From assembly GCA_001632425.1 (NCBI GenBank), contig KV425590.1:62001-126000 (forward strand): DNA of 64,000 bases, written 5' to 3'. Numbering within the stretch: position 1 is the stretch's first letter; every line of letters begins with the position of its first letter. Both the position numbers and the translations under genes were made by a program. The stretch is from Neolentinus lepideus HHB14362 ss-1 (Eukaryota > Basidiomycota > Agaricomycetes > Gloeophyllales > Gloeophyllaceae). This document shows positions 46,082 to 56,320 of the stretch, in pieces. Below the pieces are notes generated by a model, which did not search any database, was not told where the DNA came from, and worked only from the letters and a program-made list of their open reading frames with translations.

Positions 46082-48080
46082 TTAATGTGCACGCGCCACC
46101 CCTGCAGATCCCAGCACTTCGCGAACAGCCTCTCCCTGCTGGTTCTTGAAGAACACGACATCACCGTCGTCCTCGATAAACGTGCATTGTCGGAAGGATC
46201 GCCACAGCGCGAAGAATATGCCCTACATCAACGTCCGACAGGGTCGGGAAGTCTAAATGAGTGGATTCTGCCTCAGGCGGCGGTGGTGGCACTTACCGTG
46301 GAATCGTAGTTGTAATGGTCACGAAGCACAGGCTTGATTGCCTCTGTAACTTTGGGTTGATTATCTGAACACGGTGGGAGAAATAGTTAGTGACTACGTT
46401 CCCTCGGGGGTACAGCTACGTACAGAACGGGATCATCGAAAAAAAGTGGTGGGCTACATGATCATGTGCGATCTGACAGAGTACTTTAGCTTTTGCGCTT
46501 CTCCTGATGATATCAAGGAAACGACCGAACCCACATTATGCAGGAAAAACCGACCAATCCAGCCAAAGAAAGGCCTGTCAACCGTAGCGAGAGCACCTCG
46601 CGCGAACGTCCACTGGTCCTACGAAAAACGTCATCTCGACAGGCCAAGTCAATCCGGAACTCTATAACTTACCCGGCGGTAGTAGGGAATTGTAGGGTCC
46701 GAATGCTGGAGGTACGTGAAGGTGACGATCCTACAAGTCCATTTGTCATACGTAACGTATTCAAATTGAATGGTCTCCGTCACACACCAGTTATTCGCAA
46801 ACTTCCATGCATGCATGTCAATGACTGTGCAAATGTTAGATATCAGATAGGTGAGCTCACCAGCCACGGTACCCAGTAATGTTTCCAAACGAATAATCCG
46901 CCTGTCTTGAGCGTCCAGATGCACAGAACTACGAGCATCGTCGCGATGCAAACATCAGACACAATTATGGATTGGCCTGCAAAATATCAGCATATCCCGG
47001 CAACAAGGAACAGCGAGCTGGTTATTTACGATGCTCCGGTTTAAATATCTGCGAGGACGGTTTGTAATGCTATGGATAGGACGTTCAGACCACGCAGAAT
47101 CAGGCCGCCATGCTTGTAATACGTACACTGGTCCAAGGGGGATACTTCGGGTTGCCCTTTCGGTTGTGTCTATAGGGGGCAGAATTTCGCCAAGTGCCAA
47201 AATAAAAGAAATCAACTCACAGGATATACAGTTGGTAACCTCTGATATAGGCATGCGTATAATAGCCATCGTTCTACAGTCAAATCTAGTACTTACAACA
47301 ACTGCCGCATTACCAGTTTGAACAAGGTGTAGGCCGGTGTCTCTTCGATGATTTCCTTGTAGTCCATCTTCACGGCCACCTTACCGTCGGGCAACTTGAG
47401 ATCCTTGCGTGTCGGGGGAATATATGTCTCATCACGTTCTAAATTGTTCGTGGATTTCTAGGACCAATCAGTCACTAGAATGATGGCAGTTAGATAATCA
47501 GGACATACGTGATGTGCGCGGTGAGTGACCCTCCATGAATAATACGGAACCAATATGAACGTATGTAGAATGATACCGACGACAGCATTGAACAATGGAT
47601 AGGGTGATAATGCGTTGTGTCCCGTCTATCACGGAACAGGTGAGTTGCCCTGTGGATACGGGGTCGGGCGCTGAAGGACTTGCCTCATGACCTAGGGTCC
47701 ACGGCAATCAGTGCGGTGCAGGGTAGCATTGGCCCATACTCACCTAAGCACCATAGTCCGGCGAACGCAATGCTCTGCCAAAACCAGTAGGTAGCCCAAA
47801 GTGCTGACCGGAGCAGAACCGTGGCAACGTAGCTCATGGCATGTGTCTTGCCAAGTGTCCAGATGAAACCGTCGATTCGAGTCCCCAGCACGTAGAATGC
47901 ATAGGTCAAGGTCACATGTCGGAGGACGTAGTACATACTCTTGGCAGTGTTCCTCTGGAATAGATGTTTTGGGACTGCAGCGTGTACGTCCTTCAGCGAG
48001 AGATTGGTGGGTGTGAAAGCCGTCTTCTGCTTCCTAGCCTCGTATTCTGGGCCGTCTTGAAAGATTTGATACCACTGCAT
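46082..48080 (-). CDS. delta-12-type fatty acid desaturase 1 (diverged paralogue)
   Basis: Membrane di-iron desaturase of the FAD2/delta-12 type, acting on acyl chains in the ER. It starts [40 protein letters not shown] and [20 protein letters not shown] follow. His box I is rebuilt as G-HE-TGHN from an 8-nt microexon (47684-47691) flanked by introns 47692-47743 and 47626-47683, the latter with a GC donor. [15 protein letters not shown] supplies His box II (about 47525). [39 protein letters not shown] and [16 protein letters not shown] follow. His box III is [15 protein letters not shown] (about 46450). The C-terminus is [20 protein letters not shown] then a stop at 46082. About ten introns; all three boxes intact once spliced. 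Thr replaces the usual Cys of HECGH. Exact start uncertain. Confidence 0.85.
47626..47683 (-). other. predicted GC-AG intron next to an 8-nt microexon in desaturase 1
   Basis: On the minus strand the intron opens gcaagt and closes gatag. It falls between Glu and the next residue of His box I, the same position as a normal GT-AG intron in desaturase 2 (HE then CGH, near 60770-60825). The upstream exon is only the 8 nt gtcatgag (47684-47691). Confidence 0.6.
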
Positions 48081-49149
48081 TGCACGGCACTCTGGAGTTC
48101 AATCGCACAAGTCGGCGGCATCTATGCAGAGAGAACGGTAGCACTCGTTTTTGAGGGGAAGACCACATGCCCTGTGAAGGCTTCCGATCTAGGTGGCATT
48201 AGAGATAAATGTATCACAGCGTGTAATTCATCCAGCAGTCATGATCGGAGGGACCCGTGGCAATATTTGTCACTACACCAAGTCTGTGTACGCAACCCGG
48301 TGGACTGGAGCAGGTTTCTGATGCACCCTTAGTACACTTCTCCGACTTGTAGGTATTTAAAGGGGAGTCCCGATTTCCAGCGCTCCTTGTAATGCCTCCT
48401 AGTTTACATATGACGAAACGCCTCAAGGCTCAACGGGCCTACCGTAGCGTCGGTGTCAGGTTCTCAAGGAGGTACGGAATTTGAGATTCGAACCTTGCTC
48501 ACGATCATCTTCCATGTCTATCTCGAATCTTCCCAGCAAGGTATCTAGATCCTAGTACCGCAAATCGTTTACCGTTCTCGTCGAACCTTGCGTGGGCGCT
48601 TTAGAAATGAAGGTGTACCATTTGGTAGCAACTGGTCACCGGAGCGCCGTTCTGTTCTGTCGATTAACTCTCGATGATGTGCAAGTCATCAGTTAGCAGG
48701 GACATCCGCGGGAGTAATCCGGGGAAGGCCTTCTGATGGTACGTGTCTGTATCGATCCTGAATACTGTTCGAGAGCCTGTAGAACCCTGGAAGTTGAACG
48801 TTGAACATTGGCTCGGTGCTCGACAACTCCGGGATCCGCCGACTCGGAAAGTTCCGCGACACGCAATTCTGGGGTCAACACGTCTTCCGATTGCATCTGC
48901 GTCCTCTGCTGCGGCCGACGAACTTACCGTCTTACTTCGAAAATACGAAGTCAACGGTATACACTGGAGAACTAGGTGGGCGACCAATCCTCAGCGACTC
49001 AGAGCTATCTGTTGTTTAGCAATGAGAGTCTCACTAAACCCACCCAACGTCAAATTGTCGTCTCTTCCCTCTCGAACACCACGTCACAACTTATCGCCGC
49101 TAAAGAGAACATCTTTGTACTGGTGCGTCTGTGGTAGAAGGAATGAAAC
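48081..49149. other. intergenic, about 1.1 kb
   Basis: Upstream of desaturase 1. The ORF at 48743-49156 (+) has no resemblance I can name, though it directly precedes the first F-box/LRR relic and could be its decayed 5' part. Confidence 0.4.
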
Positions 49150-50445
49150 GACATGACGCTCTGTGGAACTTCAGGTACCGATGCCAAAGTGTCCTTTTCC
49201 CGTGTCGAAGACTATCGTCTGAATTGCCCTATCTATTACTTGTCTCTGAACCGTGCTCAAGGGCCTCCTGGCTCGATATTGACTCCGTTGACTGTGTCTC
49301 AACTCTCAAGTTTGTCTCATTTGGAGGACCATAGCTCTTAGGATTCCTGAGCTTTGGACTACTGCTTCCTTCGTTATACAAAAGCACAGGTCCGAGGATA
49401 TTGCTCTTATGACGCTTTGCCTGGCTCGCTTCCGTGCCTGCCTCTCCTAATAAAACATATATGTACCTTGGTGTCGACAACTTTAACTGCACTTGTCGCC
49501 CGCTCTTCTCAAACGCCTTTCTGTGGTCTCCCTTCTGCTCATCAAATCATTGCAGATCTCCACCCTCGCATCGTTACATCTTGGGTCGTCAGTTTCTTGA
49601 ATCCCTTACGCGCTCCTCTTCATCCCGGTTCTGCACGCGTGAGCGACATGGCTGTGGTCTTGAACATAGGGCCCTGTTAAGCCCCATCACCCGCTTTACT
49701 CTTCCCTACTCGCAAGTTACTGTGTTACGGCTGGCTACATCTGAGTGGACTGACAAAATTTTGACGATCTCGGACCACTGCAAAGCCCAGAGGCTTTGGA
49801 CATCTACGAGTATGTGATCGGCGATGAAATTCCCGTCTCTTATCCTGTTGTTCAGCTGTCGACTATCCACACTCTGACCGTGAACGCTGTAGAACTCATG
49901 GGCTCTTTCCCTAGCCACGTCGTCGTTCCATCTCTGCGTCATCTTGACATCCATACGACTTGACATCCATACGAACTGTACGCTGATGTCGAAGTCTGTG
50001 ACTGCGATGCTGGCTAAGTCTCAGTGTCAGCTGGAGGCTGTAACTATTAACTTTTATGGAACATACTTTGATGATGGAGCAGATTTTTGTGCTTTTTGCC
50101 AAGTGGTATACCTTCACCGAAAGAGCTTTACGTCACTCCGACAACCCTCATCAAGTCCGATTCTGGATGAATTCTACTGTCGATACTCTGGCTCGTCGGT
50201 CAGACGCAGGGAACAACCGCTCATGCTATCTCCTCCCAGACTTGCGCTCTCTCGTCGTTACGCTTTCCAATATCGGCCAAGATCCCGATGAAACGGATGG
50301 CTCCGTGCGACACGCGCTGCGGAATGTACCCGCCGCCTGCAAGATAGAGGAAATGTTGAAATCCCGATCAAAGCGCTCGATTCTCACTGGTGCTGGTGCC
50401 GCTGCCTATTTGGAGATTTGTCATATCTATTATTACATACTGTAA
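49150..50445 (+). pseudogene. F-box/leucine-rich-type protein relic 1
   Basis: A run of short, frame-shifted pieces typical of the large F-box/LRR families of Agaricomycetes. Leucine-rich fragments include SQLSSLSHLEDHSS (about 49295), LPYSQVTVLRLATSEWTDKI (about 49705), VQLSTIHTLTVNAVELMGSF (about 49850), VVPSLRHLDIHTT (about 49925) and RSLVVTLSNIGQD (about 50250). The last part, EEMLKSRSKRSILTG (about 50350), resembles the end of relic 3. At least four frame changes or stops separate the pieces and no intact gene can be assembled. Confidence 0.55.
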
Positions 50446-51091
50446 ACGCCCCTGCAATCCTGGTGGCTCTCTGGAGAAGGAGAACTAATTACGCCCAGCC
50501 ATGAAAGCGATTCGGAGAATGAGGATTGTTCAGAAGACGGAAATGAGTCCGGGAACGTGAGCGGTTCCAGGATGGGGAGGTTTCAGATGACTGATTAGAT
50601 GCTGCACGTCAATCCTCTCATGCCTCCGAAAGTATGGATCTTGTGCATTAGCTCTGGCTACCCTATGAAGCATAGGAAGTATGACAAACGACACAATTGT
50701 AGGTAATGAATCGGGGGGGGGGTTAGATGGGTGCTCATAGAGTCGATACATTGACAAAGCCATACAGTGGCGTAGACTCCATAATTGGTGCGTGGAGTCT
50801 ATCAAGCTTGAGTATGGAAGTGTAGAGTGGATTATTGGTCAGCGATCCTCTAGTCCAGATCGCAAGACCCCATGCCAGGAGAGACACGGGGGATAGGACC
50901 AGACTTCAGCATTGTTTCGATTTTCAAGCTAGTTAGTTCCGCTAGCAGCTAGCGACACTACATCCACAAATGAGGCACTCAGTCGTACTTCCAATGCCTC
51001 TAAAAATACAGCCGGACGAAGAGGAAGTGATTTGAAGTCTTGCCGCACTTTGTGGAGCAGATATAGTTGTGGTCTTTAGCAGGTCCGAAAG

Positions 51092-52020
51092 TTGCCCGCC
51101 AAATTGCCGCCGAAATCTTCCTTTTATGTTTTGCCGTCGAACCGCCGCAGAATCTCCCCTCGTTCGTCGTCAGCTCGATTACAGGGTCTCGAGTCTGCCG
51201 TACATAACGTTCCGTCGTGCTTGGAACCTGTAGAACACAACGACTTCCATCTTATCCGGGAAGACTGTTCCTCATCTTATGGAACTCTGGCGGACTTGGT
51301 CCGGCGGTTCACCCCTCAAAGCTTCGGTTTGAGCGGGAGGACTCTGTACCTTTGCAAGTCGCGATCAAATATCTGCGTCAATGCAAAGCGCTTAACTTGC
51401 ATGTTTCCCCTGTACTGCTCGCGATGGTCCCGCCGATGAGTCTGTCTCTCTACGTTTGTCTCGCAAACCATCTTCTACTCGCGCGATCGGTCCAACTTGA
51501 GCTTTCAGTCTCCCCCGTCCTCGGTCCTGTCTGCTTTTCTGGGCTAATGACGTGTACTGGGAGTTACGCCGGCCCATAACGCACTTCACCCAAGGCTCCG
51601 CAGTGCCGCACAATTACTCAACAATGCGTCTGTATTTTCAACACCCGTAAGCGTTAGTGTTGTGAGGAGGCATGTCAACGTCACATATGTCCATTTGATG
51701 ACCCAGAATCAGCTATACCTGCATCGATGCCATCCGTGAAACTGCCGGCGCCACGCACGTGCGACATAGAAGCTTTAAAGTCGATGGACACATGTGCTAG
51801 GCATATTGTTACTTCACCCTTTATATCGAAATGCACTCTAGTCTCTTGTCACCCCCAATAATGCCTCTGTTCATTCGCTCCGAATGCGAATTGGAGACTC
51901 TGGACGTGAGCTTCACCGAATCGTTCTTTGACAGCACTGACGATTCCGTGCATTTCATTCAGGATACGCCTTCTTTGAAGAAGTTCCGCATGTCAGGCCG
52001 TATTGTTGATCTAGTCTAAG
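51092..52020 (+). pseudogene. F-box/leucine-rich-type protein relic 2
   Basis: Leucine-rich fragments in several frames: RFEREDSVPLQVAIKYLRQC followed by KALNLHV (about 51330), then a downstream piece ELETLDVSFTESFFDSTDDS and DTPSLKKFRMSGRIVDLV (about 51890-52017). Immediately after that stop, RILDDEIFNALTSQ continues in the same frame (about 52021-52062). No F-box core is seen and frames are broken, so it is read as a relic. Confidence 0.5.
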
Positions 52021-52634
52021 CCGCATTCTGGATGATGAGATATTCAACGCGCTGACTTCCCAATCGGACCAGGCTGCTTTGATACCAAATCTACATTATC
52101 GGGAAATAAAGTCGCATTTTCATTGGAAGCAGTAGACCACATCCGGAGGATACGCCTACCAGCTCCGTGGTCAAAAGTATGGTGAGGTCTCGAACGAAGT
52201 AGCGATCAGGAGCATGCTTATATGGAATATGTGTATATTGGCCTATACATTCCTGCGATGACTCCAAGGACGCAATGGAATGGCTCTTCTCTGATGCAGG
52301 AGAGGTAGCTTTTTCTCTTAATGACAAACCTGAAGGTATTCCCGAGGAAGAACTTCAAATGATAGGCCTGTTGTCTCGAGCCGCGCTTTCATAACCATCT
52401 ATAGGATACCTTGGAAGTCGTCGCACCGGGTGAGGCCTTGAGGAGTCGTTGTACGCGTTAGTGCCGTCTACCACCGAGACTCGCGGGTCACGAAATCTCG
52501 GATGTGAAACTTCTATAAAATCGGACCATCCTGATAGGAACCGCAACCGCGAGTAATGTTGTCTCTAAGCACTCATACTGTTGTACACATTAAATATCCG
52601 TCAGCTATACTGCAGAAGTCACAATTTTCACTTA

Positions 52635-52692
52635 CAGCGTTTGCGGAAAATGATGACGTGCGCCATTTTGAACTTTTTGATTTCCGAAAATC
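52635..52692 (+). repeat. left terminal inverted repeat of the MITE-like element
   Basis: Pairs with 53001-53058 on the opposite strand; see the element entry. Confidence 0.85.
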
Positions 52693-53000
52693 CCTGGCTA
52701 CAACCGAGGGTTCCTTTCCGCAGGAGGCGCGTATGTAAGCAGGCAGCTCCCACGGTACACTGGAGGCCTCGGCTGCGCAGTGGACGAAATCTGCTAGGAA
52801 AAAAAATTTCTTTTGTCATCATGGCATATGAATCCACAGCAGTACACATTACAATACAAGCTGCAGGGGTAAAATGAGGTTACAGCAGATTATATCGCCA
52901 AAACATGCTTGGAGGAGGGGAGGTCGGGAGTTACCGGGAGGGCTGCCGGTTACCAGAAGCGGCGTCGGCCCAGCCTCCCGGCTGCGCCACAGGATTTTTG

Positions 53001-53058
53001 ATTTTTCGAAAATCGAAAAGTTGAAAACGGCGCACGTCATCATTTTCCGGAAGCGCTG
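53001..53058 (-). repeat. right terminal inverted repeat of the MITE-like element
   Basis: Reverse complement of the left end with a few mismatches; bounded outward by TA. Confidence 0.85.
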
Positions 53059-53372
53059 TAAATCCATTCCATCGCGTACCACCTACTATACATTAATTAG
53101 GGATGAAATCTAAGCATTATGCGGAGCTGGAGCCCGACTGAGCCCGGCCGGACCTGTTTGGAACGGCTCGGCCTAGGATTGAGTGAGCCTGAACCCTCTC
53201 AGGCCGACCTCGGAGCCTGATCCGGACTTTCCCGACACTATTTGTCGGTTCGAGGGTTGGTTTTAGTCTCGCCCTAGGCTATTTTACTTTATGTTTCGGC
53301 GTGAGAGAGGTCCCCCCACGACCATGTTAGGTCAACGTTCACATCCTATTCGGGTGCTCTGTCACAGCCAAT

Positions 53373-53987
53373 TTAGGAGATGCTGCCTAATATGGATCGG
53401 ACGGTAGTCTTTGCTCGACTCCTCGTCGCAGAGCCTCTCGCTGTTGTCGTATCCATGCCCGTTCTAGCTTGATATACATCTTGCCGGTGATGTACGAATG
53501 TGAATGGACTGCCCAAGCTAGAGTCCGAGCCTGACCTACGGTCCATACGGGGCGGACCCACTGACTCGGAAGTTGCGGGTGACCTGGGTTCATAGGGAAG
53601 AAACTGTAAGGGATCAACCATTCTGAATGAGACAGCATCATCTTCTGATGTATCCACGACAGGTGCGTCAAACGAAGCCTTGTTGTACGAGACAAAGCCC
53701 ACAATTGATGGTGCCGGGCTTTCTAAGGGAGATGCAGAGCTAAAGTCCGGAGATATAGTTTTTTGATAACTTCTAGAGTCACTATATGGTCGAATTCTGA
53801 GACCTGTGTCTACATCGCGAGTACTGTCAAGATGCGTTGGTGTGTACGGGATGAATGGTCTAGAGAACGGTATCGAAACAGAGTCAAGCTCAGGCAGGGA
53901 GTTTAAAGGCGAGCTGGTCGGAGAGCAAGAGGAGGCTTCCTGGTCATTTGAACAGTCGCCTGAGCCAATACTGAATACAGAGAACAT
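53373..53987 (-). CDS. hypothetical Ser/Pro-rich protein, 204 aa
   Basis: A single uninterrupted ORF starting MFSVFSIGSGDCSNDQEASS. It is Ser/Pro/Asp-rich and probably disordered, with a patch of basic residues at the C-terminus (ATRSRAKTTVRSILGSIS). No domain or signal peptide recognised. It sits in a decayed region between the MITE and an F-box relic. Composition (even spread of Ser, Pro, Thr, few rare residues) is more protein-like than the chance ORFs nearby, but an expressed gene cannot be proven from sequence. Confidence 0.4.
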   Translation of the reverse strand: MFSVFSIGSGDCSNDQEASSCSPTSSPLNSLPELDSVSIPFSRPFIPYTPTHLDSTRDVDTGLRIRPYSDSRSYQKTISPDFSSASPLESPAPSIVGFVSYNKASFDAPVVDTSEDDAVSFRMVDPLQFLPYEPRSPATSESVGPPRMDRRSGSDSSLGSPFTFVHHRQDVYQARTGMDTTTARGSATRSRAKTTVRSILGSIS

Positions 53988-54419
53988 GTATAAGCCGAGC
54001 GAGACTCGATGAAGTAGGACTTAGAGAGATTGCCTCTGCTAAATCCAAATCGAGAAGTGCTACCTAATCGGGCCGCGCAACGCTGCCCGTTTGAGTGACA
54101 GGACTCCCACGGGGGACCTCACTGACGTCGAAACTAAAAGGCAACAAGTCTCCCTATGAAGACCCGTTGCTCGCCTACTCGGTCGAATTGAGGAGACGCG
54201 TTTACAAGTCTAGTCTCGCCCTAGTAACTCACTGCTCTAGACGGATTTTCTCTCGATATCGGACACGACGAACGCGAGGAGCTGCTTTGCCAGTGCTCTG
54301 GATTTAGGTAGACAGCAGCAGCCTTTAGTAGCTGTTTTTTCGCATAGCATGCACTCTTTCGAACCAATAGCCAATGGCCCGTAACATCTAGACATCGTCT
54401 CGATACGCTCACATCCGCA

Positions 54420-55830
54420 GACCGCCAACTCATCGCCGCTTCTCTGCTGGGAGTCGCCCTGAAATTGACTCTGGTCAACTAGCCCGCATCTCTGAACTTG
54501 GAAGGACAACTCAAGAATGCTAAAGAGCAAAAAAACCCTGCCGGAATCTGTGGAAAAGCACCAAGCACTTCTGTCACCTCTGCACACTTCCGCCTGAGCT
54601 GCTGTTCGAGAACACTTCTGGTGGCAAGTGTCCAATCTTAAAATCCGTGCCCTTGACGATCTCATAAGCCTGCCGTGCTTGGAGGGCACTGGCTCTGACG
54701 ACGCCTCGACTGTGTAGAATTCATCGTGGACTCGCGTTCGGCGGAGATATCTTGCGCGAAGCTCGTGGAGCTGCGGCTCGGTCACACCTCCTTCCCCTCA
54801 GGCTTGGACTTCACATATAGGCAAATATACAGTCGCCTTTCGCTTTCGGAGTCCCTACGGGTTTCCTACCAGTACTTCACCAGCTGCAGAAGACTTCGAC
54901 TGGACATTCTCCCCAAACGTCTCGCACAACTTCCTTGCGAGGACGAATTCACGCGCCTCGAGACCTTGGTCGTACATATGAAGAACTTAATTTGGGATCA
55001 TGGTGATTCAGTCGACTTCATCTACTATTCTCGCACTCTCCGTTCTTGTACTCTGGATCTGATCCCTCCTCAAGAGGCCCCCGCCCCAAGATCTACTTTA
55101 TGCTGCAGTAGGCGAACCTTACAGACTTCCGTGTTAAGGCCGTCTATTCGTTGCGCCGGACTCTCGAGACTCTCGAGGAGTGCTAGCAGGTCTTGGAAAT
55201 ATTCGAATTGGATCAGCCACCAATCGGTTTGCCAGCGGCTGGAGGCCTTACTATCGTTCGTCTTCCAGCCCCCCCCCCCCCCCCCCCCCGCCCCATACGC
55301 TCAGAATAGCCACTACAGATCGAATGGACTTATTCTTTGAGTGCTTCCTGGTGCCAATCCTGCGCAATCCCATCATTCATACAGCTGGCGGTGTCTTATC
55401 GTTCTCTCCAATCATTACTCTGCTTGCTCAATCCCGACGTCACTTGTAGAAACTGAATATCAGCCTCGTGGGGATACTTATCAATAACCTTGCAGACTTC
55501 CTGGCTCTTGCTCAAGCTATACCTTCGTTGGCAAAGGTTCGTATCGAAGGTATCAAGCTATCTCTAGTCGAAGAGATTCGAAGCGGCGGCTTTTTAGAAG
55601 CATTCTCTCGCAAGTCTGGCGCGTCTTCTGCCTATATGCTGCCGAATCTGGACACTGGGCTTGCTCGAGACCATCCGAATGGCATCGTCTGAGATATCGA
55701 TGATGAGCAGGAGATCGCACCTGCAGATGCCGCTGTGGAGAAGATGTTGACATCTAGGGGCAAACGTCCAGCTGTCGATAATGATCCCAAACACGCTTAT
55801 CTGCAAGAGGCTCGTCTGTTTCTAACGATT
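54420..55830 (+). pseudogene. F-box/leucine-rich-type protein relic 3
   Basis: Best preserved of the three relics. VEKHQALLSPL (about 54553) is the usual lead-in to the F-box of these proteins. It is followed, one frame over, by LPPELLFE (54587-54610), the F-box core; the frame change breaks the gene. Then comes ELRLGHTSFPSGLDF (about 54770), EDEFTRLETLVVHMKNLIWD (about 54940), SRTLRSCTLDLIPPQ (about 55033) and, past a 21-nt C run, FLALAQAIPSLAKVRIEGIK (about 55498) and SAYMLPNLDTGL (about 55630). Stop codons at about 55449 and 55690 and several frame changes mark it as decayed. Confidence 0.65.
55269..55289. repeat. poly-C tract, 21 nt
   Basis: Twenty-one consecutive C inside F-box relic 3. 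Length may be unreliable in the assembly. Confidence 0.9.
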
Positions 55831-56320
55831 CATGAACTCCCTTGCACTTGGGTCCTTTCTGAATCGGGAGAAGGGGAGGCGACGGAGTTCTGTCCGGGCA
55901 ACCTAGAAAGCTGCTCCAGTCGCCAGTCTACTCCGTCTGCTACCACCAGCAGTTCTTGCTCGTCCCCCTGACCTCCTCCCCCAGTCCCAGGATTGTTTCG
56001 GTACTCCGAGAACGTTTTGTTCGCATTCTGCTCGTATTCCTCGCAGAAGCGAATTCACCAAGTAATTCGCATCCTGTATTTGTCTCATGTTCTAGCCGTT
56101 GCAAAGCATGTGTATTTTTGTACCTTGTTACTCCCCTTACTCCTTACGCCTAGGCTGCGTTTACGTAGTATGCGTGTAGTCAGTGAAGTCACGTCGGGCC
56201 ATCGGCCTTCCGAATAGAGTAAGACACCCCGGTTGTGAACGAGACCGTGTTTGTAGTGATTTTACGCTCCTCTTCGAAGACGACGACAACGGCTCCTCCG
56301 ACGCTCAGCAGTTTCGACTA

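Larger units (their letters stand above)
52635..53058. mobile_element. MITE-like non-autonomous DNA element, 424 bp, with terminal inverted repeats and TA flanks
   Basis: Left end cagcgtttgcgg (52635) and the reverse complement of the right end cagcgcttccgg (53058) begin inverted repeats of about 58 bp. They share the perfect 20-nt core ggaaaatgatgacgtgcgcc and have roughly half a dozen mismatches. Similarity weakens but continues inward to about 90 bp (cctggct versus cctgtgg). TA sits directly outside both ends (52633-52634 and 53059-53060), as expected for Tc1/mariner-type TA target duplication. The interior has no transposase ORF. Confidence 0.8.

Noticed and set aside
48743..49156. 137-codon + ORF as an intact gene
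   Set aside because: No recognisable domain; adjacent to F-box relic 1 and probably decayed or chance.
53120..53340. GAGCCTGA-rich stretch after the MITE as part of the element
   Set aside because: It lies outside the TA-flanked inverted repeats and shows no matching inverted partner.
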